Positions 28,837 to 38,273 of a stretch of DNA of 64,000 nt are shown piece after piece. Numbering within the stretch: the first letter of the stretch is position 1; each line of letters begins with the position of its first letter. Both the position numbers and the translations under genes were made by a program. The stretch covers positions 1 through 64,000 of the forward strand of contig CAWHQD010000028.1 in NCBI GenBank assembly GCA_963831395.1, given 5' to 3'. Source of the DNA: Nitrosospira sp963831395 (GTDB lineage: Bacteria; Pseudomonadota; Gammaproteobacteria; Burkholderiales; Nitrosomonadaceae). The notes beneath the pieces are model-generated. The model was given only the letters and a program-made list of their open reading frames with translations, had not been told where the DNA came from and made no database searches.

Positions 28837-29310
28837 TTAAAGGAAGCGGTCCAGTATTTTCCGGCTGTGATGATCGAGCGCAAAACGGTCCCGGATCAGG
28901 AAGTGAATGCCCTGACTGTCTGTAATCAGCAGCGCTGGCGGCATCAGCCGGCGAATGTATTCCTCCCCCTTGAGAACGAAGGACGTCTTGCCGCGGTCGG
29001 TGTCCACGTGCCAGGTACTGGGTGTAGCATAATTCGAAACGTCGCGAATGCGTGTGACTTCCGGCATGAACTCGCGCCTGGCGAGATCGGCTTCGATCAG
29101 CTCACGCACTTCGCCCGGCAGATCATTCAACTGGTCGATCCAGGCAAGTTCATGGCCGTACCTGTCGATCAGCGCGATACCTTCATCCGGTGCGCTGATT
29201 GGAAATGCCCGGGCCGGAATTATACCCTCCCGCGCTTCGCCATCTGCCGCGGTAAATACCAGCCGTCCGAATGCGTTGCGGCTCAACCGCCAAGTCGTTT
29301 TATCAATCAT
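28837..29310 (-). CDS. DUF1854 protein of the cyanophycin locus
   Basis: 157-aa protein of the DUF1854 family, which in betaproteobacteria accompanies cyanophycin genes and an ABC exporter-like protein. Recognisable parts are WRLSRNAFGRLVFTAADGE, PIRAFPISAPDEGIALID-like sequence (PARAFPISAPDEGIALID), EREFMP-like REFMPEVTRI and the closing FLIRDRFALDHHSRKILDRFL. Soluble, no membrane segments. It overlaps the ABC gene by 4 bp (ATGA), so the two are translationally coupled. The molecular function is unknown. Confidence 0.88.
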   Translation of the reverse strand: MIDKTTWRLSRNAFGRLVFTAADGEAREGIIPARAFPISAPDEGIALIDRYGHELAWIDQLNDLPGEVRELIEADLARREFMPEVTRIRDVSNYATPSTWHVDTDRGKTSFVLKGEEYIRRLMPPALLITDSQGIHFLIRDRFALDHHSRKILDRFL

Positions 29311-31643
29311 TCTCGGCCTTCCTCGACCTTGCGATCAATCTCCGGTCTGCGCGAGTCAGGTTCGGTATCCACGTTGCGCGCCTGGGCCTGATAGAGGCGG
29401 TAATAATGACCTTCGCGTGCCATCAATTCATTGTGGTTGCCGACCTCGACGATGCTGCCGCGGTCCAGTACGATTAGCCGGTTTGCATCCCGCAGGGTGG
29501 AGAGGCGGTGGGCAATGGCGATAGTTGTACGGCCGCGCACCAGGTTTTCAAGCGCTTTCTGTATTTCTTTCTCGGTGGTTGTATCGACAGAGGAAGTGGC
29601 CTCGTCGAGAATCAGGATACGCGGATTGATCAGTAGTGCGCGCGCAATCGATATGCGCTGGCGCTCACCTCCCGAAAGGGCCTGTCCCCGCTCGCCGACC
29701 AGGGAGTCGTAACCGTAAGGCAGACGCAGAATGAATTCATGAGCATGAGCAGCCCTGGCTGCGGCAACAATCTCCTCTCGCGGCGCATCGGGTTTGCCGT
29801 AAGCAATGTTCTCGGCAATGGTTCCGAAAAACAGGAAGGGCTCCTGAAGAACAAGGCCGATGTGCTTGCGGTATTCGGCTACCGGCAGCGAACGGATATC
29901 GACTCCATCCAGCAAAATCGCACCTTCCGTGACATCATAAAATCGGCATATCAGGTTGACGATCGTGCTCTTGCCGGAACCGCTATGCCCAACCAGGCCG
30001 ATCATTTCGCCCGGCTCTATGACCATGCTGATGTCTCGCGTCACACTCCGCGTCCCATAGCGGAATCCGACGCCGCGCAATTCGATACGCCCCTCGACGA
30101 CGGGCAGATGCACGGGGTGAGCAGGTTCGGGAACACTGGAAACGTGATCAAGTATTTCAAAGATACGTTTGGTGCCTGCCGCCGCTTTTTGCGTAAAAGA
30201 GACAATGCGGCTCATCGAATCGAGCCGCATATAGAAACGGCTGATGTAGGCCAGGAAGGCGGTAAGTACGCCAACCGTGATTTCGTCTTTTGATACTTGC
30301 CAGATACCGAAGACCCACACGACGAGCAAGCCCATCTCGGTCAGTAGTGTAACCGTCGGCGTGAATAACGACCAAACCTTGTTGACGCGGTCGTTGACCT
30401 CCCGATTGCGCTCGTTTGCTGCTCTGAAGCGCGTTGCTTCACGCTTCTCCTGCGCAAACGCTTTGACAACACGTACGCCCGGAATGGTATCGGCAAGCAC
30501 GCTGGTGACCTCGGCCCATGCACGGTCAACCTTTTCAAATCCAGTGCGCAATCTGTCCCGTACCAGATGGATGAGCCAGGCGATGATGGGCAGCGGCACC
30601 AGGGTCACCAGCGCGAGCCAGGGATCAATCGAAACCAGAATGATTACCGTCATGCCGATCATCAGCACGTCAGTAGCGAAATCAAGCAGGTGCAGCGACA
30701 AAAAAATGTTGAGGCGATCCGTTTCGGAACCGATTCGCGCCATCAGGTCGCCAGTGCGTTTCCCGCCGAAATAGGCATGCGAGAGTTTAAGAAGATGTTC
30801 ATAGGCCGCGGTGCGCAGGTCGGCTCCGATGCGTTCGGAAACCAGCGCCAGCATGTAGGTACGCGTCCAACCCAGCGCCCATGCCACAATAGCGGCGCCG
30901 AGCAGGCCAGTCAGATAAAATATGACCAGATCAACATCGATGGGCTTGCCGTTCTGATAGGGAATCAGCACGTTGTCCATCAACGGCATGGTCATGTATG
31001 GCGGCACCAGTGCTGCCGCAGTGCTGCCCAGCGTCAGCAAGAAACCGGTGAGGAGCCGCCATTTATAGGGTTTGGCAAAACGCCACAAGCGTAACAGGGT
31101 CCAGGTCGAAGGCGGCGTCTCGGCCTCCCTGCTGCACGCGGCGCACTCTTCCTCACCCGGTAATAGCGGCGCATCCAGCGGCCTCTGACACTTGGGGCAT
31201 CTTGCCTGGACTGCCGGCGAGGGTAGTTCGCCGGTAAGCCGATAAGCAAGTTGTTGGGTAAATTGCTCGACCAGACGGCCGGCTGCGGTATCGCCCCCAA
31301 GCGTATAATGCCAGCGGGCAAGCAGTGAGTTCTCGTCAAGAAGCTCCAGCCTGCCCACGCCGGAATGATCGGAACGCGCAAGCGTCAACCCCTGCCGATA
31401 GGGCCAGTCCTGCCAGGTTTTACCCTTCTCGGCAGTGGCTAGCAACCGCTTATTGGTAACGACCACCAGCCCTGGTGAAAAATATAGGTGGGCGTCCAGA
31501 TCGGTTTCCATCCAGGCAAGAACCCTCTCTTCATCCAGGAGTTGCGATTCAATCCGGGTAGCCCAGGTTGACGGAAAGGTTAGCGATAACATCCCGGACG
31601 GGGCTGCAACGGAAGCAATCAGGGAGAGTCTGGACTTTGGCAT
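29307..31643 (-). CDS. ABC transporter (fused permease-ATPase) of the cyanophycin locus
   Basis: Inner-membrane half-transporter of exporter type. Order: an N-terminal soluble domain (LARMETDLDAHLYFSPGLVVVTNKRLL-like, PH-fold), a zinc ribbon CPKCQRP...CAAC (about 148-170), a six-helix permease region (about 190-470), and an ATPase with Walker A GLVGHSGSGKST (about 550), signature LSGGERQRISIARALL (about 653) and Walker B ILILDEATSSVD (about 675). Start ATG 31643 (MPKSRLSLIA) is chosen; TTG 31682 and ATG 31592 are alternatives. NCBI naming links this family with cyanophycin metabolism; the cargo is unknown. Confidence 0.88.
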   Translation of the reverse strand: MPKSRLSLIASVAAPSGMLSLTFPSTWATRIESQLLDEERVLAWMETDLDAHLYFSPGLVVVTNKRLLATAEKGKTWQDWPYRQGLTLARSDHSGVGRLELLDENSLLARWHYTLGGDTAAGRLVEQFTQQLAYRLTGELPSPAVQARCPKCQRPLDAPLLPGEEECAACSREAETPPSTWTLLRLWRFAKPYKWRLLTGFLLTLGSTAAALVPPYMTMPLMDNVLIPYQNGKPIDVDLVIFYLTGLLGAAIVAWALGWTRTYMLALVSERIGADLRTAAYEHLLKLSHAYFGGKRTGDLMARIGSETDRLNIFLSLHLLDFATDVLMIGMTVIILVSIDPWLALVTLVPLPIIAWLIHLVRDRLRTGFEKVDRAWAEVTSVLADTIPGVRVVKAFAQEKREATRFRAANERNREVNDRVNKVWSLFTPTVTLLTEMGLLVVWVFGIWQVSKDEITVGVLTAFLAYISRFYMRLDSMSRIVSFTQKAAAGTKRIFEILDHVSSVPEPAHPVHLPVVEGRIELRGVGFRYGTRSVTRDISMVIEPGEMIGLVGHSGSGKSTIVNLICRFYDVTEGAILLDGVDIRSLPVAEYRKHIGLVLQEPFLFFGTIAENIAYGKPDAPREEIVAAARAAHAHEFILRLPYGYDSLVGERGQALSGGERQRISIARALLINPRILILDEATSSVDTTTEKEIQKALENLVRGRTTIAIAHRLSTLRDANRLIVLDRGSIVEVGNHNELMAREGHYYRLYQAQARNVDTEPDSRRPEIDRKVEEGRE

Positions 31644-31755
31644 GGTTAACGTGGTGTAGAGAGTCAGAAATATCGCTATCAAAAAATAACCGGATCGCCG
31701 CCATGCCGTCTTGCCCGTCTTGTCACCCGAGTCAGGCGAATAACAACGCGCCGTC

Positions 31756-31800
31756 TCACGCCTTGCCCAACGCCAATCTCGTCATTTCTGTTCCTCCTTA
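31756..31800 (-). other. Strong ribosome site with nine-codon frame upstream of the ABC gene
   Basis: TAAGGAGGAA (31800-31791) precedes an ATG at 31785 that encodes only MTRLALGKA before TGA. It is the best ribosome site near the ABC gene, which starts about 140 bp further on with a poor site. It may be a leader peptide or the remnant of an earlier, longer gene start. Confidence 0.4.
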
Positions 31801-31911
31801 TTTTAATTGAATCACAGTGCCCCTGGCTCCAGCAATGCGCCTGGTAATTAACCTGAAGGTCGTTTAGGGGAACATGCCGCCGCTACATTATGCCTTATCG
31901 AACATGTTATG

Positions 31912-32892
31912 TTACTTGCATTCGCGCCCAGATCGGGTATCACCACCTTTCCGAACACCGAGAATGGCGCCTGCAGTCACTGCTCCCAATCCCCCCAAAG
32001 TCAGCAAAGACAGCGGCTCGCCCAGAAGGGGCACAGCGGCGAGTGCCGATATAACCGGGACAAAAGCCATCAGCAAGGCTACTGTTTGGGATCCAAGGCG
32101 GCGCACTGCGAAGGCATAGAGCAGCATTGCGACAAAAACAACCAATACACCCTGATACATCGCCTGAACAGCAATTTCGCTTATCGGTGCTTGTCCCAGC
32201 GTACTAGGCAGGAACAACCACCAGACTGGCAAATACATTACTGCGCTACCCAGCGTGGTGGCTACCGTTGCGGCAAGGGGCTCTATCGGATAACGGCCAA
32301 GCAGCAGCGTAAACACCGCCCATGATGATGAACCGCAAAGAAAAAGCAGATCCCCGAGAATTTGCACGCGGGTGAGTTGGGGACCGCGTGAAATTGAGTC
32401 GGCGGCGGTTAATACGATGCCCGCGAACACAACAACCAGCGCGATGCGCCGCTCTTTTAACGGCTTTTGGCCAAGCCACAGCCAGCCAATGATCGCCGTC
32501 AAAAATGGCAGTGCGCCAGGCAAGAGGACCGAAGCATGAGCAGCAGGCGCCATCCGAAACGCGGCATATACGGCAACAGCATAAGCAATGCCGCCAAATA
32601 GCGAAAAGAGCACGATAACCTGGAGTGGCGGCAACGCTATCCGGGGCAGGAAAAAGACAGCAATTAACGCCCCTAAGCCGAAGCGCAGTAAAGTAACATC
32701 CCAGCTTGTCAGCACGCCAGTACCGCCGTGCCGCGTAACAAGAATGAAGCCTGTCCAGATGCATATGGTAAGGAAAACCGCAATCCAGCCGCTGCTGGAA
32801 CGTGCTGCTGCGCCCGTGGCATTAAACCTAAATCCGGCAGTTGACCGCTTATTTTTCAGTTTAGCGTTTTGATCCACAGAGACTTTTTGCAT
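31912..32892 (-). CDS. DMT-superfamily permease (EamA family)
   Basis: Inner-membrane transporter with two EamA domains and about ten hydrophobic helices (from WIAVFLTICIWTGFILVTR to ALLMAFVPVISALAAVPLLGEPLSLLTLGGLGAVTAGAIL). The conserved LGEPLS near the end of the second domain and LLPGALPFLTAIIGWLWLGQKP in the first are typical. 326 aa from ATG 32892. The first 35 residues (MQKVSVDQNAKLKNKRS...) are unusual; they are coded by sequence carrying one arm of an inverted repeat. Substrate unknown; it may belong to the cyanophycin region by position only. Confidence 0.88.
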   Translation of the reverse strand: MQKVSVDQNAKLKNKRSTAGFRFNATGAAARSSSGWIAVFLTICIWTGFILVTRHGGTGVLTSWDVTLLRFGLGALIAVFFLPRIALPPLQVIVLFSLFGGIAYAVAVYAAFRMAPAAHASVLLPGALPFLTAIIGWLWLGQKPLKERRIALVVVFAGIVLTAADSISRGPQLTRVQILGDLLFLCGSSSWAVFTLLLGRYPIEPLAATVATTLGSAVMYLPVWWLFLPSTLGQAPISEIAVQAMYQGVLVVFVAMLLYAFAVRRLGSQTVALLMAFVPVISALAAVPLLGEPLSLLTLGGLGAVTAGAILGVRKGGDTRSGRECK

Positions 32893-33203
32893 CACTTGGC
32901 CTTCACCTTTTTGGTGAGTTCGCTACGGGGCGGATTGAACAGTTTTTGCGGCACATGGTTGCGTTGCAACTCCTTGGAATGGGGCGCCACGAAGCGTTGC
33001 ACGAGGGGCCCTGCGAAGCAGGGATCGGCAGCGTAGGGGATGCCGCGGCCGCGTTATGGCGCCGCATCCCGCTACAGGGTCGCACCTTCCTTCGGAAGGC
33101 ACTGCTCCGCCCTGCGCGGTCGCACCATTCCGCGTCGTTGCGCCTTGCCCTGCTCCCCAAAAACCGCTCACTCCACCCCGTCCAACTACCGGATTTAGGT
33201 TAA
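32822..33203. repeat. Inverted repeat pair flanking about 340 bp
   Basis: TTAAACCTAAATCCGGCAGTTG at 32822-32843 (21 of 22 positions) reappears in inverted orientation at 33183-33203. The left arm lies within the coding start of the DMT gene; the right arm is intergenic. The enclosed segment is GC-rich. It looks like a small mobile or MITE-type insertion. Confidence 0.65.
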
Positions 33204-33408
33204 GCACTGTCGGCAAGGTTCCGGAATAAAAAGATTACTGGAAACGGCAATGGGTGCTGCAATGCTGGCGTAGCAGTGGAAAGATTTGCCATGAACCGCG
33301 GAAGGAAAAGATCGTCATGGCCGTCCGGATACTTTCCATGAAATCCCTGAATTTATCCTGGATAACGTGCTTGCCACGGAACCGGCAAAATCAGATGTCG
33401 GAAGGCTG
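32893..33408. other. Intergenic GC-rich region upstream of the DMT gene
   Basis: 516 bp with long but implausible frames on both strands (rich in Arg, Cys and Ser, none with a ribosome site). The segment to 33203 is part of the inverted-repeat structure; 33204-33408 shows nothing recognisable. Confidence 0.5.
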
Positions 33409-34635
33409 TTAAACCGGAGCCGTTCTCAGCTTTAATCTGTTTAGTGCTTTTCTGATATTTTCGAGGGCAGCTTCAATGATATGGCGCGGCGCGCCAATAT
33501 TCATGCGCATGAAGCCGCTGCCTGCCTCCCCGAACAGCGTGCCAGGGCTCATGCCGACGCCGGCTTCATGCACGAAAAAATGCCTCAGTCGCACGTCGTC
33601 CATCCCTGACGCGATCATCAGCGCGCGACAATCGAGCCAGAGCAGATACGTCCCCTCCGGTTTGATAAACCGGATTTCCGGAAGATGCGCCGACAGATAC
33701 CCAGCGACAAAATCACGTGTTTTCTGCAGATAAACCAGCAACTCGTCCAGCCAGGCTTCGCCTTCCCGATAGGCGGCCTCGAAAGCGACGATACTGAAAG
33801 GGTTGGATGCGCTGACATGCATCGTATCAAATACCCGGGTAAGATTTTTTCGAGACTCGGGATCGGGCACAACAAGAACAGAAAGATTCAGCCCCGGAAT
33901 ATTGAATGTCTTGCTGGGCGCAACGGCGGTTACGACATTCACTCTGTTCCCGGCCGCCTCCGCCAGCATCGACAGTACGTGGTGCTGGTTTCCCGAATAG
34001 ACCAGATCGGCATGAATCTCATCCGAAAATATTGTCAAATCGTGTCTTTCAGCGATTTGAAGGATACGCTCCAGCTCCTGCCTGCTCCAAACCCGGCCGA
34101 CAGGGTTATGCGGCGAACATAGCAGCAACAGACGTGCTCCCTCCGCGCATTGGTCCAAGTGATCGTAATCGATGTCATAGCGGCGGTTCCTCAGACGCAA
34201 CGGATTGTGTACCAATTGCCTTCCGGTACTGGTGACCGCCGAGAAAAAGGGGAAATACACTGGCGGCTGTACGACGACCTGCGCGCCAGGCGCCGTGAAG
34301 GCCATGACAGAAGCATGTAGTGACGGTACTACGCCCGGGCACATCATGACCCAGTCACGATGAATCTTCCAGTCATGGCGTTGCTTCAACCAGTCTGCCA
34401 GCGACTCGTACAAGCTATCCGGATAGACGGTATAGCCGTAAACAGGATGGGCGGCACGGCGTGAAAGCGCCTGGGACACAGCCGAAGGCGCAGCGAAATC
34501 CATGTCCGCCACCCATAAGGGAATGACGCCCGCCTCGCCGAACATGCTTTGGCGGGCGTCATATTTCAGGCTTGCGGTGCCGGTGCGGTCGATTTCGCTG
34601 TCGAAATCATGGCTTGAAGCGTGGCTGCCGCTCAA
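33409..34635 (-). CDS. ovoB: PLP-dependent C-S lyase, PatB/MalY type (probable OvoB)
   Basis: Fold-type I pyridoxal-phosphate enzyme of 408 aa. The N-terminal PLWVADMDFAAPSAV and YGYTVYPDSLYESLADW are hallmarks of the MalY/PatB cystathionine beta-lyase group; the cofactor lysine is in VAPSKTFNIPGL (about residue 245) and the Asp in FSDEIHADLVY. Its ATG overlaps the stop of ovoA by 4 bp. In ovothiol synthesis a lyase of this type cleaves the histidyl-cysteine sulfoxide made by OvoA, so the coupling supports the OvoB role; a general cystathionine lyase is the alternative. Confidence 0.85.
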   Translation of the reverse strand: MSGSHASSHDFDSEIDRTGTASLKYDARQSMFGEAGVIPLWVADMDFAAPSAVSQALSRRAAHPVYGYTVYPDSLYESLADWLKQRHDWKIHRDWVMMCPGVVPSLHASVMAFTAPGAQVVVQPPVYFPFFSAVTSTGRQLVHNPLRLRNRRYDIDYDHLDQCAEGARLLLLCSPHNPVGRVWSRQELERILQIAERHDLTIFSDEIHADLVYSGNQHHVLSMLAEAAGNRVNVVTAVAPSKTFNIPGLNLSVLVVPDPESRKNLTRVFDTMHVSASNPFSIVAFEAAYREGEAWLDELLVYLQKTRDFVAGYLSAHLPEIRFIKPEGTYLLWLDCRALMIASGMDDVRLRHFFVHEAGVGMSPGTLFGEAGSGFMRMNIGAPRHIIEAALENIRKALNRLKLRTAPV

Positions 34636-36815
34636 GCAACTCTCTCCCAGATCGTCACTTCGGAAAGCGTATGCTGGAATTTGCGCCGGGTTTCGCGAAT
34701 GATGAATGGAACTTCTCTGGGCCCCTGGATCAGTCTGAAATGTGTGCCCAGCATCTCTTTCAGGCCGTCAAGCGTGCCAAAACTTTCGCCATGACGCTTG
34801 AATCCTCCAATCCATGCTTCCCGCTTGGTATGTTCCTCCAGCCAGGTATATGGCGAAGCAATCAGCAAAACGCCGCCAAGGTTGAGCCGCGTATGTATGG
34901 TCGTCAGTAGTTTGGACGGGTCATACAGGCGATCGATCAGGTTGGCGGCGAGGATGAGATCATAGCCGGTAAACAGGGGTTTGAGATTACACGCGTCGCC
35001 CTGAAAAAACGCCACCTTATGCTTGACGCTATCCAGGCCGAGTCCCGTCAGCGTCCGCTCCTTGTAAAAAACAAGCTCTCCCTCATCCGTTAGCGTATAT
35101 CGCAGCCTGCCCTGGTCGGCAAGCTGAACGCCTTGCCCAATGAAGCGGGCGGAAAAATCGATGCCGGTCACCTCGTCGAAATGCCGCGCCAACTCGAAAG
35201 TGGCGCGCCCCGAGGCGCAACCGAGGTCAAGCGCCTTGTGTTGCGGTTTGTCGCCCATCGCAACAACAGCAAGTTCAGCCAAGGTTTTTGGGAAATTTGG
35301 CACGCCGAAATACGTATCGCCATAATGGAATTCGGCATATTCAGAAAGCAATTTATCGGTTTCGTAGTGAGACCCCTGCTGTATGGAAGGCGCAGTGTCC
35401 GCAACCACGTAGCGAAACCCGGCATGCTGAAAGAAATGACGCCGGAACGCGTAGCGAGCACTCTTCAGCGACTCATTGCCGCATGAAATCCAGGAGCCCC
35501 CTTTCATGAGATTATGTCGGCCATCGAAGGTCGGTGCGCTGAAATCATCATAATGGGGATGAACATCAAAACCTTCAAACGGATAGATAGGCGTTTCGGT
35601 CCATTGCCAGACATTGCCGACGATATCGTAAAATTCTCCCTGGGGAAATTCGTTGACCGGGTGACTGGACGCACAATGGTCAAGGTGAATATTGGCGCGC
35701 GCAGGCTCCGCGCGCGGGACTTCGGATAACGCGGCCACGTCATAGAGCCGGTACCATTCGTCTTCCGTCGGCAATCTGTACGATAGGCCGCTCTCTGCTG
35801 CTTTCCAGTTACAAAAGGCCTTGGCTTCGTGATAATTCACCTCAACCGGCCAATCCCACGGCATGGATATTTCTTTTGTCATCAGACGCAATCGCCACTG
35901 GGAGCCTTGCCTGACCCAGAAGACAGGATGTTCCGCCCGGGCATGACGTCGCCAGGCGCGGCCTTCCTCTTCCCAATAATTTTCTGTGCCGTAACCGTTT
36001 GCCTGAACAAAAGCGAGAAACTCCTGGTTGCTCACCAGATATTTGCCAGCCTGAAACGCTGCAACTTCCGCAATGTGGCTGCCATATTCGTTATCCCATC
36101 CGAACACAGGATCCGATTTGTTTTTGCCAAGATGCACCGTGCCTTCGGATACATCGATTAGCTGATTTTCAGGCGCCTGTCCGGTTTTGCGGTAAGGTTC
36201 CCAGGCGGGATGAGGAATGACGTATTCCAGCGCATGTTGCCGGATCAGGACGGATGAGGTTTCGAGATGGATGCGCTCATGCTCGATACCCATCACGATA
36301 GTCCACCATGGACTATCCCAGCCAATTGGCAAGGTGAGGGGAGTTTCCCTTATCAGTCGGTCAACAATATCTCGTACCCTCGTTCGATAAAGCCGCACCT
36401 CCTCGATCGAAGGCCAATCGTAATGTGTCGTGTTCAGGTCGTCCCAACTCATTTCATCGACCCCCACCGCGAACATGGATTCCAATCTGGGGTCAATTCG
36501 CTCGGCGATCAGCCCGGCAAGCAGCAGTTTGTTTGTAAAGAAGGTCGACGTATGGCCAAGGTAGAAGATCAGGGGATGGCGCAACGAGATCGGTTTCTTA
36601 TAATAGGCTTCGCCTCCGCGCAATGTCTCGAAGAGCTGTTCGTAGCGGTCAAGCGTGGCATGAAAATATTCACGTATCTCCTCGCGCTTCGCTTCAACAT
36701 TATCGCCTGCAAGAATAGGACTTCGTGGAAAAAGCTGTTTGGGCATCATGCGTAACTTGGGGTTTTCGGAAGCGGACTGAAGGGGCGTTATAGTTTTTCG
36801 TGCATTCAAAGTCAT
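34632..36815 (-). CDS. ovoA: OvoA, 5-histidylcysteine sulfoxide synthase / methyltransferase
   Basis: Bifunctional enzyme of ovothiol A synthesis: joins cysteine to C5 of histidine with oxygen, and later N-methylates 4(5)-mercaptohistidine. Domains: a DinB-like region with the iron-ligand motif EHERIHLE (about residue 180), a formylglycine-generating-enzyme-like sulfoxide synthase domain (EVNYHEAKAFCNWKAAES; LMKGGSWISCGNESLKSARYAFR) and a C-terminal SAM methyltransferase with LDLGCASGRATFELARHF (about 525). ATG 36815 follows GAGG at a good distance; TTG 36821 is the alternative. 727 aa, the usual OvoA size. Confidence 0.93.
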   Translation of the reverse strand: MTLNARKTITPLQSASENPKLRMMPKQLFPRSPILAGDNVEAKREEIREYFHATLDRYEQLFETLRGGEAYYKKPISLRHPLIFYLGHTSTFFTNKLLLAGLIAERIDPRLESMFAVGVDEMSWDDLNTTHYDWPSIEEVRLYRTRVRDIVDRLIRETPLTLPIGWDSPWWTIVMGIEHERIHLETSSVLIRQHALEYVIPHPAWEPYRKTGQAPENQLIDVSEGTVHLGKNKSDPVFGWDNEYGSHIAEVAAFQAGKYLVSNQEFLAFVQANGYGTENYWEEEGRAWRRHARAEHPVFWVRQGSQWRLRLMTKEISMPWDWPVEVNYHEAKAFCNWKAAESGLSYRLPTEDEWYRLYDVAALSEVPRAEPARANIHLDHCASSHPVNEFPQGEFYDIVGNVWQWTETPIYPFEGFDVHPHYDDFSAPTFDGRHNLMKGGSWISCGNESLKSARYAFRRHFFQHAGFRYVVADTAPSIQQGSHYETDKLLSEYAEFHYGDTYFGVPNFPKTLAELAVVAMGDKPQHKALDLGCASGRATFELARHFDEVTGIDFSARFIGQGVQLADQGRLRYTLTDEGELVFYKERTLTGLGLDSVKHKVAFFQGDACNLKPLFTGYDLILAANLIDRLYDPSKLLTTIHTRLNLGGVLLIASPYTWLEEHTKREAWIGGFKRHGESFGTLDGLKEMLGTHFRLIQGPREVPFIIRETRRKFQHTLSEVTIWERVA

Positions 36816-37373
36816 ATTCAACCTCGGGTTCGAATTGCCTCAATAAAAAAACGAAGTGTACACCTGGATAGGTTGCCTCAACATTGCCTTGAATCGAATC
36901 GAAGGAAAATCAGGGTATCTGAACAGTGACTTAACTGCGCAACCCAGCCGCAAGCATTAAACCACTGTGATTATCAGATCAAGAGAAGGAACAGCATTGT
37001 CTTCGCTTTCGATCATAAATCACCGGATTGAGTTCCTCAATTCTGAGATCGGGTGGCAAAGTGGAGTTTATCGAGTTTATTATACTGATGCAAAATCGTT
37101 ACTCCACGTAAACCGCTGTTCCAAATTGGCACCCATGCCATCTCTACCCATCTAAAGCATCAGGTAGAGCGTGAGCAAGAGAGTACACTCAAACGGGAAA
37201 AAAATGAATGATCCCAACGTATGGGCGCGAAACACTTTGATCAAAGCTGAATTCAGCCTGTTATTCAGCGCCCAATCGCCGTCGTGCATGATGAAGCCAA
37301 TGCTGTCGCCAGCGGCTGGTAGCGCCAGCAACGCATTTCTCATCGAGTGCCTCCTGGCGGGGGCATCGTAAGT
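36816..37373. other. Intergenic region between ovoA and the DUF3047 gene
   Basis: 558 bp, A/T-richer than its surroundings on the left. Apart from one short minus-strand frame at 37152-37343 with a strong ribosome site, no gene, repeat or RNA is recognised. It presumably carries the ovoA promoter. Confidence 0.5.
37152..37343 (-). CDS. Small hypothetical protein
   Basis: 63 codons from ATG 37343, preceded by a perfect AGGAGG seven bases upstream. The protein starts MRNALLALPAAGDSIGFIMHDGD and ends in a hydrophobic stretch (FFPFECTLLLTLYLML). It resembles nothing I know, and the start might be a relic of a longer gene that has lost its frame. Confidence 0.35.
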   Translation of the reverse strand: MRNALLALPAAGDSIGFIMHDGDWALNNRLNSALIKVFRAHTLGSFIFFPFECTLLLTLYLML

Positions 37374-38036
37374 ATGCCGAACGCGCTGTGCTGGGCTCGG
37401 GTGATCGCCTTTTCCATAGCGGGCTGTCTTCCAATTCTGTCATGGGCGGGAAGCGAGCGTGTCGATGTCGCCCGCTTCTCGCACGGCGATCTGGACGGTT
37501 GGCGGACCAAAATATTTGCCGGCGTCACCCGCTATGCTCTGGCGAGCAAGAACGGGCGAACCGCCCTGCATGCGGACAGCAGCGCAGCCGCTTCGGGGTT
37601 CTATCGCGAGGTAAGCATCGAACTCGGCCAAACACCGATCCTTAACTGGACCTGGCAGGTCGACGGCATACTGAAGGAAGCCAACGAGCGCACTCGCGCC
37701 GGTGATGATTACGCCGCGCGTGTCTACGTAATTTTTTCGGGCGGCGTTATGTTTTGGCGCACGCGCGCTCTCAATTACGTATGGTCCAGCAAGCAGCCAA
37801 TCGGCGCCAACTGGCCCAATGCTTACACAGGTAATGCGCACATGATAGCGGTAGAGTCCGGCTCGGGCCGGGCCGGTCAATGGATAAGTGAGCGCCGCGA
37901 CGTGCGGGAAGACTACCGGCGCGTGTTCGGCGAGGAACCCGGCCGTGTCGACGCCGTGGCGATAATGACCGATACTGACAACACAGGCGCAACTGCGACA
38001 GCGTGGTATGGCGATATCTGGTTCAGCGCGGAGTAG
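37374..38036 (+). CDS. DUF3047 exported protein
   Basis: 220-aa protein of the DUF3047 family, function unknown. A signal peptide is apparent: MPNALCWARVIAFSIAGCLPILSWAGS with cleavage near WAG-S. The mature part shows the family motifs VDVARFSHGDLDGW, LNWTWQVDGIL, DDYAARVYVIFSG, NYVWSSKQPIG and the closing VAIMTDTDNTGATATAWYGDI, a beta-sandwich-like pattern. ATG 37374 is chosen because it opens the signal peptide; the frame extends to 37347. Periplasmic location is inferred. Confidence 0.85.
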   Translation: MPNALCWARVIAFSIAGCLPILSWAGSERVDVARFSHGDLDGWRTKIFAGVTRYALASKNGRTALHADSSAAASGFYREVSIELGQTPILNWTWQVDGILKEANERTRAGDDYAARVYVIFSGGVMFWRTRALNYVWSSKQPIGANWPNAYTGNAHMIAVESGSGRAGQWISERRDVREDYRRVFGEEPGRVDAVAIMTDTDNTGATATAWYGDIWFSAE

Positions 38037-38273
38037 CCGCAGAATGTCCTGGCGAGACCGAAGGTACCACCTTCATTTTTTTTCAGTAGGGAGATTTATT
38101 CCAACAGGAAACTACAGGCATATGGGATGCGTAGCAGTGACACGAAAAAGCGTGTGGCACAAGTTCGGCACTTGTTGGCGCGGTAAAAAGCTAGGTGTCC
38201 TGATCTATACCCTGCAGGAGCAAAAAAGCTTGGGCTTCATATGCAAGCCGCTCCCTCAAACTGAAGACTTAAG

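Noticed and set aside
36816..36840. GGTTCGAATTGCC resembling a tRNA T-arm
   Set aside because: No acceptor, D- or anticodon arm could be paired around it.
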